This document shows, piece after piece, positions 43,101 through 52,185 of a stretch of DNA of 64,000 bases. The notes beneath the pieces are model-generated. The model searched no databases. It was not told the DNA's origin and saw only the letters and a list, made by a program, of their open reading frames with translations. The DNA lies in assembly GCA_963707515.1 (NCBI GenBank), contig CAVPQI010000001.1:1364001-1428000 (forward strand). The letters run 5' to 3'. How positions within the stretch are numbered: the stretch's first letter is position 1; the number at the start of each line of letters is the position of its first letter. The translations under genes were made by a program, and so were the position numbers. The DNA comes from Sva-07 sp963707515 (GTDB lineage Bacteria > Actinomycetota > Acidimicrobiia > Acidimicrobiales > Ilumatobacteraceae).

Positions 43101-43831
43101 GCCGCCAGTCTCGCGCCCGGGGCGCCGCCCGCCAGCACCCCGCGATGCGCGAGGCGGGACACCACGCGGTATCCGGACTCGACTGCCGGACCGATCATCA
43201 GGGCGACGAGCACGGTGCCGAGACCGATCGGACCACCGAGCACGACGCCGAGCGTGATCCAGGTGACCTCGACGACGAGCCGGACGTGCGGGCGCGGACG
43301 GTCGAGGCGATCGGAGGCGGCGATCGTCAGCAACTCGGCAGAGCCGGCGCCGAGGCCGGAGGCGATGATCGCCCCGGCGCCGAGGCCGATGCCGGCGACG
43401 GCCACGGCGTGGATCACCAACCGGACGACGTACGCGTCCGGGACGTCGATCGTGTCGAGCACACCGACGGCGACCTGCATCACGGGTCCGACGACCAGCG
43501 GACCGACCAACGTCGCCGGCCCGGGGCGCCGACCGAGGCTCCAGGCGAGGGCGGTGACGGCGCCGATGACGGCCCACACGGCGAGGCCGAGCGGCAGCCC
43601 GGTGCGTGTGCGCACCGCCCCGATGAAGACGTCGAGGGGCCCCGGGCCGAGCCCGGTCCACAGCGTCACGGCGACGGCGATGGCGACGAACGCCGACCCG
43701 GCGGCGACGAGACCGATCCGTGCCGACCCGCGGGCGAGGCGCGCCGGGCGCTGCTCGAGCTGTTTCAGGGCGTCGACGGGCGCGGTCGGCCCCGCGACGG
43801 GGCGCGCCGGTTCATCGACGATCGTGGCCAT
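43097..43831 (-). CDS. YczE/YitT-like membrane protein
   Basis: A 244-residue protein with five to six hydrophobic segments. GLGPGPLDVFIGAV near residue 60 is the hallmark of the YczE/YyaS/YitT group, and the repeated GLGAGSAELLTIA later matches its internal repeat. The family is uncharacterised; some members sit next to transporter regulators. ATG 43831 is preferred to the longer in-frame start at 43891. It is translationally coupled to the VOC gene. Confidence 0.83.
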   Translation of the reverse strand: MATIVDEPARPVAGPTAPVDALKQLEQRPARLARGSARIGLVAAGSAFVAIAVAVTLWTGLGPGPLDVFIGAVRTRTGLPLGLAVWAVIGAVTALAWSLGRRPGPATLVGPLVVGPVMQVAVGVLDTIDVPDAYVVRLVIHAVAVAGIGLGAGAIIASGLGAGSAELLTIAASDRLDRPRPHVRLVVEVTWITLGVVLGGPIGLGTVLVALMIGPAVESGYRVVSRLAHRGVLAGGAPGARLAA

Positions 43832-43913
43832 CGGCCCAGTATCGGGTGCGCCGGTCCGATCGCAGGCCGGCGCCACGGTGCTTTCCGGCACACCGGCCAG
43901 TCAGTCGAGCCGG

Positions 43914-44351
43914 TCAGTCGACTCGTTCGGCGAGGGCGCGCAGAGCGAGCACGTACCCCTCGGGGCCGAAGCCGGCGATCACCCCGACACACACGGCGCT
44001 GACCACGGAGCGGTGCCGGAACTCCTCGCGGGCGTGGATGTTCGACAGATGGACCTCGACGACCGGCAGATCGATCGCGGCGATGGCGTCGCGGACGGCG
44101 ATGCTGTAGTGCGTGTAGGCACCCGGGTTGAGGATCACCCCGGCGTGCACGCCCCGCGCCCGTTGCAGGGCGTCGATCAGCTGGCCCTCGCCGTTGTGCT
44201 GCTCGTCGTCGACCTCCAGGCCGAGTTCGTCGCCGACGGTGCGCACCCGGGCGACGATGTCGGCAAGGGTGGCGGTGCCGTACACGTCGGTTTCGCGCGT
44301 GCCGAGCAGGTTGAGGTTCGGTCCGTTGAGGACGAGGACGCGTCGCGTCAT
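43914..44351 (-). CDS. aroQ: 3-dehydroquinate dehydratase, type II
   Basis: A 145-residue shikimate-pathway enzyme. NGPNLNLLGTRE opens the protein, the catalytic loop Tyr is in DVYG (Tyr about 24), the substrate loop is NPGAYTHYS, and the catalytic His region is VHLSNIHAREEFR. It converts 3-dehydroquinate to 3-dehydroshikimate in a dodecameric complex. The size is exactly typical. A TAGTCT box (44359-44364, minus strand) seven bases before the ATG suggests a leaderless transcript. It is isolated from other aro genes. Confidence 0.96.
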   Translation of the reverse strand: MTRRVLVLNGPNLNLLGTRETDVYGTATLADIVARVRTVGDELGLEVDDEQHNGEGQLIDALQRARGVHAGVILNPGAYTHYSIAVRDAIAAIDLPVVEVHLSNIHAREEFRHRSVVSAVCVGVIAGFGPEGYVLALRALAERVD

Positions 44352-44358
44352 GGGCGTC

Positions 44359-44364
44359 AGACTA
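44359..44364 (-). promoter_or_regulatory. Predicted -10 box of aroQ
   Basis: Reads TAGTCT on the minus strand, seven bases before the aroQ ATG; consistent with a leaderless promoter. Confidence 0.45.
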
Positions 44365-44411
44365 GGCAGCGGACCCCCGTCCGGCCGGCGACCGTGTGTG
44401 ACACTGGCGCC

Positions 44412-44933
44412 ATGTCGGACACCGACGCTGTCGATCTCGCCCTCCTGATCCTGCGCTGCGGCGTCGGCGCGGTGATGCTCGCCCACGGCATCAACCACGT
44501 CCGGCCGAACATCGACGGCACCGCTTCGTGGTTCGCGTCGATGGGCATGCGCCCGGCGCGAGTGCAGGCGTGGCTCGCCAGCCTCACCGAGATCGGCTCG
44601 GGCATCTTGTTGCTGCTCGGGCTGTTGACCCCGTTCGCCGCCGCCGGCGTCGTCGGTGTGATGACCGTCGCCTGGGCGATCAACCACCGCGGCAACGGCT
44701 TCTTCATCTTCCGGCCGGGTGAGGGATGGGAGTACGTGATGACCCTCGGGATCGCCGGACTCGCCATCGGTGCGCTCGGTCCCGGCACCTGGTCGCTCGA
44801 CGATGCGTTCGACCTCACCGACGACCTCTCCGGTGCCGTCGGCCTGGCGATCACGGCCGCCTGTGGGCTCGGTGGCGCGGCCCTCCTGCTCGTGACGTGC
44901 TGGCGACCGCCGGCCGCCGCGGCGTCGAGCTGA
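44412..44933 (+). CDS. DoxX-family membrane protein
   Basis: A 173-residue protein with four membrane segments and the DoxX pattern: ILRCGVGAVMLAHGINH, then ASLTEIGSGILLLLGLLTP and INHRGNGFFIFRPGEGWEY. DoxX proteins occur in thiosulfate:quinone oxidoreductase and in mycobacterial redox-stress complexes; most, as here, stand alone with unknown function. It diverges from aroQ. Confidence 0.88.
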   Translation: MSDTDAVDLALLILRCGVGAVMLAHGINHVRPNIDGTASWFASMGMRPARVQAWLASLTEIGSGILLLLGLLTPFAAAGVVGVMTVAWAINHRGNGFFIFRPGEGWEYVMTLGIAGLAIGALGPGTWSLDDAFDLTDDLSGAVGLAITAACGLGGAALLLVTCWRPPAAAASS

Positions 44934-44952
44934 CCGCTGAGCGACGTGATGT

Positions 44953-45654
44953 TCAGATCAGCGGTTCGGGGGCGGTGCTGAACCGCGGGCTGAGGTGCGA
45001 CGTGTCGTTGTAGCAGCGCACGATCCAGCGACCGTCGACGACCACGAGATGGCTGATCGAGGCGTTGTCGGCACCGCCGAAGACGAACCCGGTGGCACCG
45101 GTGGCGATGTTCATCACCTGGCCGATCACGCCGCCGTGGACGACCGCCACGACGAGCTCGTCGGGATGGTCGCGGGCGATCCGCTCGATGCCGCGGCGGA
45201 CACGGTTCTCGAACTGGTGCGCCGGCTCCCCGCCGGGGATCACGTCCCACCGCTGCTCGACGTACATCTGCTGGGCGATCGGGTCGTTGTCGGCGATCCG
45301 CAGGCGGAACTCACCGCCCTCCCACTCGCCGAGGAAGACCTCGCGCAGGTCGGCCTCGACGATCGGCTCGAGGCCGAGACGCTCGGCCAACGGCGCCGCC
45401 GTCTGGTGCGTGCGCTGCAGTGTCGTGACGTAGATCGCGGCGATCCGCTCCCCCGTTTCGATCAGCCGCTCGGCGGCGAGCACCGCCTGCGCCTCGCCCT
45501 CCGGGGCCAGCGGAGGGTCGCCGTGACCGTCGACCACGGCGAACGCCTCACCCTCGATGAACGGCGACGACTCGCCGTGCCGAACGAGGAGGATCTCGGT
45601 GGCGCCGGGCGGAGGGGTGAAACGGTGCTGGGGGAAGCGTCGGGGTTCACTCAC
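44953..45654 (-). CDS. Histidine phosphatase family protein
   Basis: A 233-residue phosphoglycerate-mutase-fold phosphatase starting at GTG 45654. The catalytic RHG is in LLVRHGESS, with the second His in VVHGGVIGQ; the middle TTLQRTHQTAAPLAERLGL and DLREVFLGEWEGG segments are standard. It probably hydrolyses a phospho-monoester, but the substrate is unknown. TAGGTT (45661-45666, minus strand) six bases before the start supports leaderless expression. Confidence 0.92.
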   Translation of the reverse strand: MSEPRRFPQHRFTPPPGATEILLVRHGESSPFIEGEAFAVVDGHGDPPLAPEGEAQAVLAAERLIETGERIAAIYVTTLQRTHQTAAPLAERLGLEPIVEADLREVFLGEWEGGEFRLRIADNDPIAQQMYVEQRWDVIPGGEPAHQFENRVRRGIERIARDHPDELVVAVVHGGVIGQVMNIATGATGFVFGGADNASISHLVVVDGRWIVRCYNDTSHLSPRFSTAPEPLI

Positions 45655-45660
45655 GCCGTG

Positions 45661-45666
45661 AACCTA
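45661..45666 (-). promoter_or_regulatory. Predicted -10 box of the histidine phosphatase gene
   Basis: TAGGTT on the minus strand, six bases from the GTG start at 45654; fits a leaderless promoter. Confidence 0.45.
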
Positions 45667-45684
45667 GTGCCGCAGTCGACGGCG

Positions 45685-46689
45685 CTACAGCCAGCCGCTC
45701 TTCTTGAACTGCCGGTAGAGCAGGGCGACGACGACGGCGATGACGCCGAGCACCAGCGGGTAACCGAGCCGCCAGCCGAGCTCGGGCATGTGTTCGAAGT
45801 TCATGCCGTAGAGCCCGGCGATCATCGTCGGGACGGCGGCCATCGCCACCCAGGCACTGATCGTGCGCATGTCGTCGTTCTGCTGCACGGAGATCTGGGT
45901 GAGACTGGCGGTGAGCGCGGCGTCGACCAGCTCGGACAGCGACATCGCCCGCGTGACGGCCCGGTCGAGCTGGTCGGCGGCCTCGACGAGGTCGTCGAGC
46001 ACGGCGGCCGGGAAGTCGGTCCGCCCGTGACCGCGGATCAGGCGTGCCAGCGGGTCCTGGAGGGCGTCGATGGCGACCGTCATCCGCCGGATCTCACGCT
46101 TCAGCTCGTACAGCCGCTGCACGGGTTGCCGACGGTTGTCGGAGAAGACGTCGGCCTCGACCTCGAGGACGTCGTTCTCGAAGCCGTCGAGCGCCGGGCC
46201 GTAGTCGGCGACGACGCGCCCGACGACGGCGGCCAGCACCACCGACGGCCCGAGGCGCAGTTGCTCGGGATCGCGTTCGAGGGAGGCACGCACGCTGGCC
46301 AACGGACTCGCCGGGCCGTGACGGATCGTGACGATCGCCCGCTCTCCGACGAGCAGCGTCATCTCCCCGAGGTCGATCGACTCGGTGCGGTCGCGGTACG
46401 CGGCGGTGCGGACGACGAGGACGATCGTGCCGTCGTCGACGGAGAGCACCGGACGGACGTGCGGCGTGAGGATCTCGATCGACTCGACGCCATCGAGGTC
46501 GAGGACGGCACAGGAGTGCTCGAGCTCGCTGACCTCGGGCACCTGCAGGCCGAGCCACACGAAGCCGCTGGGGATCTCGTCGATCGAGTCGACGTCGGGA
46601 TCGAACGGTCGACGTCGGCCGTCGACGTAGGCGGCGCAGTCGATCCTCACCTCCCCAGTGTGTCGCGGCGTGCGCTTCCCCCGCGCCAT
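45685..46689 (-). CDS. corA: CorA-family magnesium/cobalt transporter
   Basis: A 334-residue divalent-cation channel. The large N-terminal cytoplasmic alpha/beta domain is followed by a long helix (KREIRRMTVAIDALQDPL) and two C-terminal membrane helices. The selectivity motif YGMNF lies at the end of the first helix and a basic tail (FKKSGWL) closes the protein. It acts as a pentamer importing Mg2+. The ATG at 46689 was chosen; a GTG 13 codons inside (before RIDCAAYV) is possible. Confidence 0.94.
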   Translation of the reverse strand: MARGKRTPRHTGEVRIDCAAYVDGRRRPFDPDVDSIDEIPSGFVWLGLQVPEVSELEHSCAVLDLDGVESIEILTPHVRPVLSVDDGTIVLVVRTAAYRDRTESIDLGEMTLLVGERAIVTIRHGPASPLASVRASLERDPEQLRLGPSVVLAAVVGRVVADYGPALDGFENDVLEVEADVFSDNRRQPVQRLYELKREIRRMTVAIDALQDPLARLIRGHGRTDFPAAVLDDLVEAADQLDRAVTRAMSLSELVDAALTASLTQISVQQNDDMRTISAWVAMAAVPTMIAGLYGMNFEHMPELGWRLGYPLVLGVIAVVVALLYRQFKKSGWL

Positions 46690-46712
46690 GGCCGGTGCGC
46701 GAAACTCCGGCG

Positions 46713-48230
46713 ATGAGCGAGACCTCCACCGCCCACTCGACGGGCACCGCGCCGGTCGCCGAACACGTCGACGTGCTCGTCGTCGGCGCGGGCATCTCCG
46801 GCATCGGCGCCGCCTACCACCTCCAGGACCAGATGCCCGGCAGGTCGTTCGTCGTGCTCGAGAAGTTCGGTGGGTTCGGCGGCACCTGGCGCACCCACAC
46901 CTACCCCGGCGTCCGCTCCGACAGCGACCTGTACACGTTCGGCTACCGCTTCAAGCCGTGGACCAACGCCCCGATCGCCAGCGGCGACGAGATCCTCAAG
47001 TACCTCAACGAGGTGATCGAGGAGAACGGCCTCGCCGGCCACATCCGCTACCACCACGAGATCACGTCGGCCGAGTGGTCGAGTGAGTCGAGCCGGTGGA
47101 CGCTGCGCGTCGTCCACCGTGATCCCGACACCGGCGACGAGCAGCCGATGACGTTCACCGCCGGCTTCTTGTGGATGTGCCAGGGCTACTACCGCCACGA
47201 GCAGGGATACACGCCGGAGTGGCCGGGCATGGACACGTTCGGCGGTCGCATCGTCCATCCCCAGACCTGGCCGGAGGACCTCGACCTCACCGACCAGCGC
47301 GTCGTCGTGATCGGGTCGGGGGCCACCGCGGCGACGCTCGTGCCGGCGATTGCCGGCGCGGCCGCCCAGGTCACGATGCTCCAGCGCTCACCGACCTACT
47401 TCGTGTCGCGTCCGAACCGCAACGAGCTCGCCGACACGCTGCGTGAACTCGACGTCCCCGAGGAGTGGACGCACGAGATCGTCCGCCGCAAGGTCCTCAA
47501 GGAGGGGGCTGCGATCGCCGACCTGTCGCGCGACTTCCCGGACATGGTGCGCGACGAGCTGTTGAACATGGCCCGTGCCGAACTGCCCGACGACTTCGAC
47601 GTCGACACGCACTTCTCGCCGCGCTACCGCCCGTGGCAGCAGCGTCTGGCGCTGATCCCCGACGGCGACCTGTTCGCCGCCATCCGCGAGGGCAAGGCGT
47701 CCGTCGTCACCGACGAGATCGAGACGTTCAACGCCGACGGCATCCTCACCACGTCCGGGGTCCAGCTCGACGCCGACGTGATCATCACCGCCACCGGCTT
47801 CGACCTCAGCGTGCTCGGTGGGATCCCCTTCACCGTCGACGACGCACCGGTCGATTTCGCCGACACGGTCACCTACCGGGGGATGATGTTCACCGGGGTG
47901 CCCAACATGGTGTGGGTGTTCGGCTACTTCCGCTCCAGCTGGACATTGCGCGTCGACCTGATCGGCGACTTCGTGTGTCGGCTGCTCGGCCACATGGACG
48001 AGCTCGGGGTGTCGTCGGTGACGCCGGCGCTGCGCGACGAGGACGCCGGCATGGAGCTGCTGCCGTGGATCGATCCGGACAACTTCAACCCGGGCTACCT
48101 GATGCGCAGCATGCACCTGATGCCCAAGCGCGGCGACCGGCTGGAGTGGCAGCACACGCAGGATTACGCCGCCGAGAAGGAGTACTTCCCGAACGTCGAC
48201 CTCGACGACGGCTGCCTCGTCTACGAGTGA
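46713..48230 (+). CDS. Flavin-containing (Baeyer-Villiger type) monooxygenase
   Basis: A 505-residue class B flavoprotein monooxygenase. FAD loop VVGAGISGIGAAYHL, GGTWRTHTYPGVRSDSDLYTF (a GGTW motif that resembles EthA and related enzymes), NADPH loop VVIGSGATAATLVPAI and IITATGFDLSVLGG are visible. It uses NADPH and oxygen to oxygenate ketones, aldehydes or thioethers. ATG 46713 is chosen over the GTG at 46695. It is followed by a PCD-VOC gene on the same strand, 44 bases away. Confidence 0.92.
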   Translation: MSETSTAHSTGTAPVAEHVDVLVVGAGISGIGAAYHLQDQMPGRSFVVLEKFGGFGGTWRTHTYPGVRSDSDLYTFGYRFKPWTNAPIASGDEILKYLNEVIEENGLAGHIRYHHEITSAEWSSESSRWTLRVVHRDPDTGDEQPMTFTAGFLWMCQGYYRHEQGYTPEWPGMDTFGGRIVHPQTWPEDLDLTDQRVVVIGSGATAATLVPAIAGAAAQVTMLQRSPTYFVSRPNRNELADTLRELDVPEEWTHEIVRRKVLKEGAAIADLSRDFPDMVRDELLNMARAELPDDFDVDTHFSPRYRPWQQRLALIPDGDLFAAIREGKASVVTDEIETFNADGILTTSGVQLDADVIITATGFDLSVLGGIPFTVDDAPVDFADTVTYRGMMFTGVPNMVWVFGYFRSSWTLRVDLIGDFVCRLLGHMDELGVSSVTPALRDEDAGMELLPWIDPDNFNPGYLMRSMHLMPKRGDRLEWQHTQDYAAEKEYFPNVDLDDGCLVYE

Positions 48231-48274
48231 GCGATCGGCGCGACGCGCCGCTGCCGAAGTGCTGGAATGGGGTG

Positions 48275-48935
48275 ATGGCCTTCACCGAACTGACCGCCGA
48301 CGAGATCGCCGAGCTCGACGGGCTCGAGGACTGGCGGGTGATCCTGCGATCCCTGCGGGCGAGGTTCCGGGCGGGCACGTTCCCGGCGGCGGCGGCGCTG
48401 GTGGTGACGATCGCCGACCTCGCCGAGGCCACCGATCACCATCCCGACCTCGACGTGCGCTACCCCGGCGACGTCCACGTGGTGCTCACCACCCACGCCA
48501 CCGGGGGGATGACCGACGCCGACGTCGAGCTCGCCCGCGCCATCTCTGCCGCCGCGGCCGAGGTGGGTGCCACCGCAGCGCCGGCGGGCGTGACCGCCGT
48601 CGAGGTGGCGATCGACACGACGGACATCGCCCGCATCCGCCCGTTCTGGGCGGCGATCCTCGGCTACGACGAGGGTGACGTCGATGTCGTCGACCCGCAC
48701 CGGCTCGGGCCGTCGTTCTGGTTCCAGCAGATGGACGAGCCGCGGCACCGAGCGCAGCCGGTTCCACATCGACGTCGACGTCCCCCACGACCAGGCAGCG
48801 GCGCGCATCGAGGCGGCGATCGCCGCCGGCGGCCGGCTCGTCACCGACGAGTTCGCCCCCGCATGGTGGGTGCTCGCCGACGCCGACGGCAACGAGGCGT
48901 GCGTGTGCACATGGCAAGGTCGCGGTGGCGACTGA
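48275..48935 (+). CDS. Pterin-4a-carbinolamine dehydratase / VOC fusion, one frameshift
   Basis: Two-domain protein of about 220 residues once joined. Residues 1-95 are a PCD/DCoH domain with the catalytic set ATDHHPDLDVRYPGDVHVVL and GGMTDADVELARAI. Residues 105-220 are a VOC-like domain (VTAVEVAIDTTDIARIRPFWAAIL, then WWVLADADGNEACVCTW). One extra base near 48741 (after MDEP) breaks the frame; removing it gives RGTERSRFHIDVDVPHDQ. PCD recycles oxidised tetrahydropterin after aromatic hydroxylation, but no pterin hydroxylase is in the window. Fusion with VOC is known in some actinobacteria. Confidence 0.85.
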
Positions 48936-48975
48936 GCGGCTCGGACGCGGCGACTGACAACTACGGTCGCCGGTC

Positions 48976-49854
48976 ATGGAACTCCAGGATCGAGTCGTGG
49001 TCGTCACCGGCGGTGGATCGGGCATCGGTGAGGCACTGGCCCGCGCCGCCCACGCGGCAGGGGCGCGTCACGTCGTGGTTGCCGACCTCCACGGCGCCGA
49101 GGCCGAACGGGTGGCCTCCGAGATCGGCGGCACGGCCGTCGAGATCGACGTCCGCGACGAAGAGGCGATCCGGCAGATGGTCGAGCGCACGCTCGACGCC
49201 CACGGGCCGATCGACCTCTTCGTCTCCAACGCCGGCTACGTCACCGCGGCGGGCCTCGAGGATTCCAACGAGTCGATCCAGGCGATGTGGGAGGTGCACT
49301 GCATGGCCCACATCTACGCCGCCCGCGCCGTGCTGCCCTCGATGATCGCCAACGGCGGCGGCTACCTGCTGAACACGGCCTCGGCCGCCGGCCTGCTCAC
49401 CCAGATCGGGTCGCTCGCCTACTCGGTCACCAAGGCGGCGGCGGTGTCGATCGCCGAGTGGATCTCGATCAGCCATCACCACCAGGGCATCCGCGTGTCG
49501 GTCCTGTGCCCGCAGGCGGTGGCGACGAACATCGTCCGCAACAGCCCGCAACGTGCGATGGCCGATACCGCAGCCGATGCCGACGCCAGCGCCGACACGG
49601 CGGCAGACGGCGACGTCGGGTCGTTGGAGGGCGGCGTCGCCAGCCGCGACGGCGTGCTCGACCCGAACGACGTCGCCGCACTGTGCCTGGCAGCGATCCG
49701 CGAGGAGCGCTTCTTGATCCTCCCCCACCCCGAGGTCGCCACCTACGCCGAGCGCAAGGCCACCGACCGCGACCGCTGGCTCGCCGGCATGCGCCGCTTC
49801 CAGTCCGCGCTCCACCCCGACGGCGACCTCCCCGGCGACGCGCTGGTTCGATAG
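48976..49854 (+). CDS. Short-chain dehydrogenase/reductase
   Basis: A 292-residue classical SDR. TGGGSGIG cofactor loop, SNAGY, catalytic LLNTASAAG...YSVTKAAAV (Tyr/Lys) and PQAVATNI are visible. An Asp/Ala-rich insert (TAADADASADTAADGD, about residues 198-213) near the substrate lid is unusual. TACGGT eight bases upstream could be a leaderless -10. Substrate unknown; neighbours suggest lipid or alcohol metabolism. Confidence 0.9.
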   Translation: MELQDRVVVVTGGGSGIGEALARAAHAAGARHVVVADLHGAEAERVASEIGGTAVEIDVRDEEAIRQMVERTLDAHGPIDLFVSNAGYVTAAGLEDSNESIQAMWEVHCMAHIYAARAVLPSMIANGGGYLLNTASAAGLLTQIGSLAYSVTKAAAVSIAEWISISHHHQGIRVSVLCPQAVATNIVRNSPQRAMADTAADADASADTAADGDVGSLEGGVASRDGVLDPNDVAALCLAAIREERFLILPHPEVATYAERKATDRDRWLAGMRRFQSALHPDGDLPGDALVR

Positions 49855-49990
49855 TCGAGGCCTCACGGCACTCGCCAGATCGGGCCGGTTGGTCGGCCCC
49901 GACGACAGGCTGGCTCGCTGGCGCTCGCGGCGCCGTCCGATCGACCGCACCGATGGGGCCGTGCCAGGGGTCATTTGGTTGACTGACGGC
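49855..49990. other. Intergenic gap before the FadJ-type gene
   Basis: A 136-base gap. It contains a 6-bp hairpin (GGGCCG 49882-49887 / CGGCCC 49894-49899) that might end the SDR transcript, and TTGACT at 49978-49983 seven bases before the next ATG. Nothing else is seen. Confidence 0.3.
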
Positions 49991-52099
49991 ATGACCGCGC
50001 TGACCGAATCCGTACGCATCGAGACCGAGACGACCGACATCGGCGACGTCGCCGTGATCGTCATCGACAACCCACCGGTCAACGCGCTCAGCTCGCACGT
50101 CCGCCAGGGCCTCTACGACGGGCTCGCCAAGGCCGCCGAGGACGGCGCCGCGGGCGTCGTCATCATCTGTGACGGCCGCACGTTCATCGCCGGCGCCGAC
50201 ATCACCGAGTTCGGGGGCGGCGCCCAGAAGGCGGCCGGCCTCAACGAGGTCCAGGCGCAGATGGAGAATTCGCCGGTCCCGGTGATCGCCGCGATCCACG
50301 GCACGGCGCTCGGCGGCGGACTCGAGGTCGCCCTGTGCGCCCATTACCGGGTGTCGGTCCGCGAGGCGAAGTTCGGCCTCCCCGAGGTCAACCTCGGACT
50401 GCTGCCCGGCGCCGGCGGCACGCAACGCCTGCCGCGCGTGGTCGGCGTGCCGAAGGCGCTCGACATGATGACGTCGGGCCGCCACATCGGCACCGCCGAG
50501 GCGCTCGAGGCCGGCCTCGTCGACCTGGTGATCGACGGCGACGTCGGTGCCCTCCGTGCCGCGGCAGTCGACTTCGCCCGCCAGGTCGTCGCCGAGGGGC
50601 GCCCGCTGACGCGGATCCGCGACCGCGACGACAAGCTCGCCGAAGCTCGCGACAACCCGCAGCTGTTCGCCGACTTCCGAGCCTCGATCGCCCGCAAGGC
50701 ACGCGGCTTCCTCGCCCCCGAGTACAACATCCAGTGCATCGAGGCGGCGGCCAACCTGCCGTTCGACGAGGGACTGAAGACCGAGGGCCGCTTGTTCCTC
50801 GAGCTGATGACCGGCCCGCAGTCGGCCGCCCAGCGGTACGCGTTCTTTGCCGAACGGGCCGCCAACAAGATCCCCGGCATCGCCAAGGACACCCCGGTGA
50901 TCGACGTCCAGCGCTGCGGTGTGCTCGGCGCCGGCACGATGGGCGGCGGCATCGCCATGAACTTCGCCAACGTCGGCATCCCGGTGACGATCGTCGAGCG
51001 CGATCAGGAGGCGCTCGATCGCGGCCTCGCCGTGGTGCGCAAGAACTACGAGCGCTCGGCGTCTCGCGGCTCGATCCCGGCAGCGGCGGTCGAGGAGCGG
51101 ATGGCGCTGATCACCGGCTCGACCGACAAGGCCGACTTCGCCGACTGCGACCTCGTGATCGAAGCGGTGTTCGAGGACATGGCGTTGAAGCAGTCGATCT
51201 TCCGCGAGCTCGATGCGATCTGCAAGCCGGGGGCGATCCTCGCCTCGAACACGTCGGCGCTCGACATCAACGAGATCGCCGCCGTCACGTCGCGGCCCGA
51301 GAGCGTGATCGGGATGCACTTCTTCTCCCCGGCGAACGTGATGAAGCTGTTGGAGAACGTCCGTGGCGAGAAGTCGTCCGACACCGTCGTCGCCAGCACG
51401 ATGGCGATCGGCAAGCAGATCGGCAAGGTCGCCGTGATGGTCGGCGTGTGCCGCGGATTCGTCGGCAACCGCATGCTGTTCATGCGCGGCGCCGAGGCCG
51501 AGCGGATGCTGCTCGAGGGTGCCACGCCGGCGCAGGTCGACCGGGTCCTCTACGACTTCGGCTTCGCCATGGGCCCGTTCCAGATGTCCGACCTCGCCGG
51601 TCTCGACATCGGGTGGAAGGCGGAGACGTCGTCGAGCTCGACGATCCGCGAGGTGCTCTGCGAGAACGGGCGTCGGGGACAGAAGAACGGACGTGGCTAC
51701 TACACGTACGACCCCGACACCCGCGCCGCGACGCCCGATCCGGAGGTCGAGCAGCTGATCAAGGACTTCGCCATCGGCCAGGGTGTCGAGCAGCGCGAGG
51801 TCACCGACCAGGAGGTGCTCGAGCGCCTGCTCTACCCGATGGTCAACGAGGGGGCGAAGATCCTCGACGAGGGCATCGCCATCCGTGGCAGCGACATCGA
51901 TGTCGTGTGGGTCAACGGGTACGGCTGGCCGGTCTACCGTGGCGGCCCGATGTACTGGGCCGACTCGGTCGGCCTGGCGGAGGTCGTCGCCAAGATCCGC
52001 GAGTACGGCGAGCGGCTCGGTGGCCGCCACTGGGAGCTGTCGCCGCTGCTCGAGCGGCTCGCTGCCGACGGCGGCGCACTGCATCAGTACAGCAACTGA
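49991..52099 (+). CDS. fadJ: Multifunctional enoyl-CoA hydratase / 3-hydroxyacyl-CoA dehydrogenase (FadJ-like)
   Basis: A 702-residue beta-oxidation enzyme. The N-terminal crotonase domain (residues 1-200) shows IAGADITEFGGG, GTALGGGLEVALCAHYR and PEVNLGLLPGAGGTQRLPR, with both catalytic Glu positions present. The dehydrogenase domain starts GVLGAGTMGGGIAMNFAN near residue 315, with SNTSALDINEIA and GMHFFSPANVMKLLE (catalytic His). C-terminal HADH repeats run to the end. It hydrates enoyl-CoA and oxidises the 3-hydroxyacyl-CoA with NAD+. No thiolase gene follows. Confidence 0.95.
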   Translation: MTALTESVRIETETTDIGDVAVIVIDNPPVNALSSHVRQGLYDGLAKAAEDGAAGVVIICDGRTFIAGADITEFGGGAQKAAGLNEVQAQMENSPVPVIAAIHGTALGGGLEVALCAHYRVSVREAKFGLPEVNLGLLPGAGGTQRLPRVVGVPKALDMMTSGRHIGTAEALEAGLVDLVIDGDVGALRAAAVDFARQVVAEGRPLTRIRDRDDKLAEARDNPQLFADFRASIARKARGFLAPEYNIQCIEAAANLPFDEGLKTEGRLFLELMTGPQSAAQRYAFFAERAANKIPGIAKDTPVIDVQRCGVLGAGTMGGGIAMNFANVGIPVTIVERDQEALDRGLAVVRKNYERSASRGSIPAAAVEERMALITGSTDKADFADCDLVIEAVFEDMALKQSIFRELDAICKPGAILASNTSALDINEIAAVTSRPESVIGMHFFSPANVMKLLENVRGEKSSDTVVASTMAIGKQIGKVAVMVGVCRGFVGNRMLFMRGAEAERMLLEGATPAQVDRVLYDFGFAMGPFQMSDLAGLDIGWKAETSSSSTIREVLCENGRRGQKNGRGYYTYDPDTRAATPDPEVEQLIKDFAIGQGVEQREVTDQEVLERLLYPMVNEGAKILDEGIAIRGSDIDVVWVNGYGWPVYRGGPMYWADSVGLAEVVAKIREYGERLGGRHWELSPLLERLAADGGALHQYSN

Positions 52100-52139
52100 T
52101 CGCCCTCCCCGTTTGACCGGCCGATCGCCGGGTACCTGC

Positions 52140-52172
52140 GTCGCGTCGACGGCTCCGTGCCGTCGACGCGAC
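52140..52172 (+). promoter_or_regulatory. 13-bp perfect hairpin ahead of the fasciclin gene
   Basis: GTCGCGTCGACGG (52140-52152) pairs exactly with 52160-52172 around CTCCGTG. It is followed by AAAAGGGGAG, a Shine-Dalgarno sequence, not a U tract. It could terminate the FadJ transcript or act as a 5'-leader structure of the fasciclin mRNA. Confidence 0.6.
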
Positions 52173-52176
52173 AAAA

Positions 52177-52182
52177 GGGGAG
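52177..52182 (+). promoter_or_regulatory. Shine-Dalgarno site of the fasciclin gene
   Basis: GGGGAG four bases from ATG 52186 fixes the start; one of few clear ribosome sites in the window. Confidence 0.7.
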
Positions 52183-52185
52183 AAC

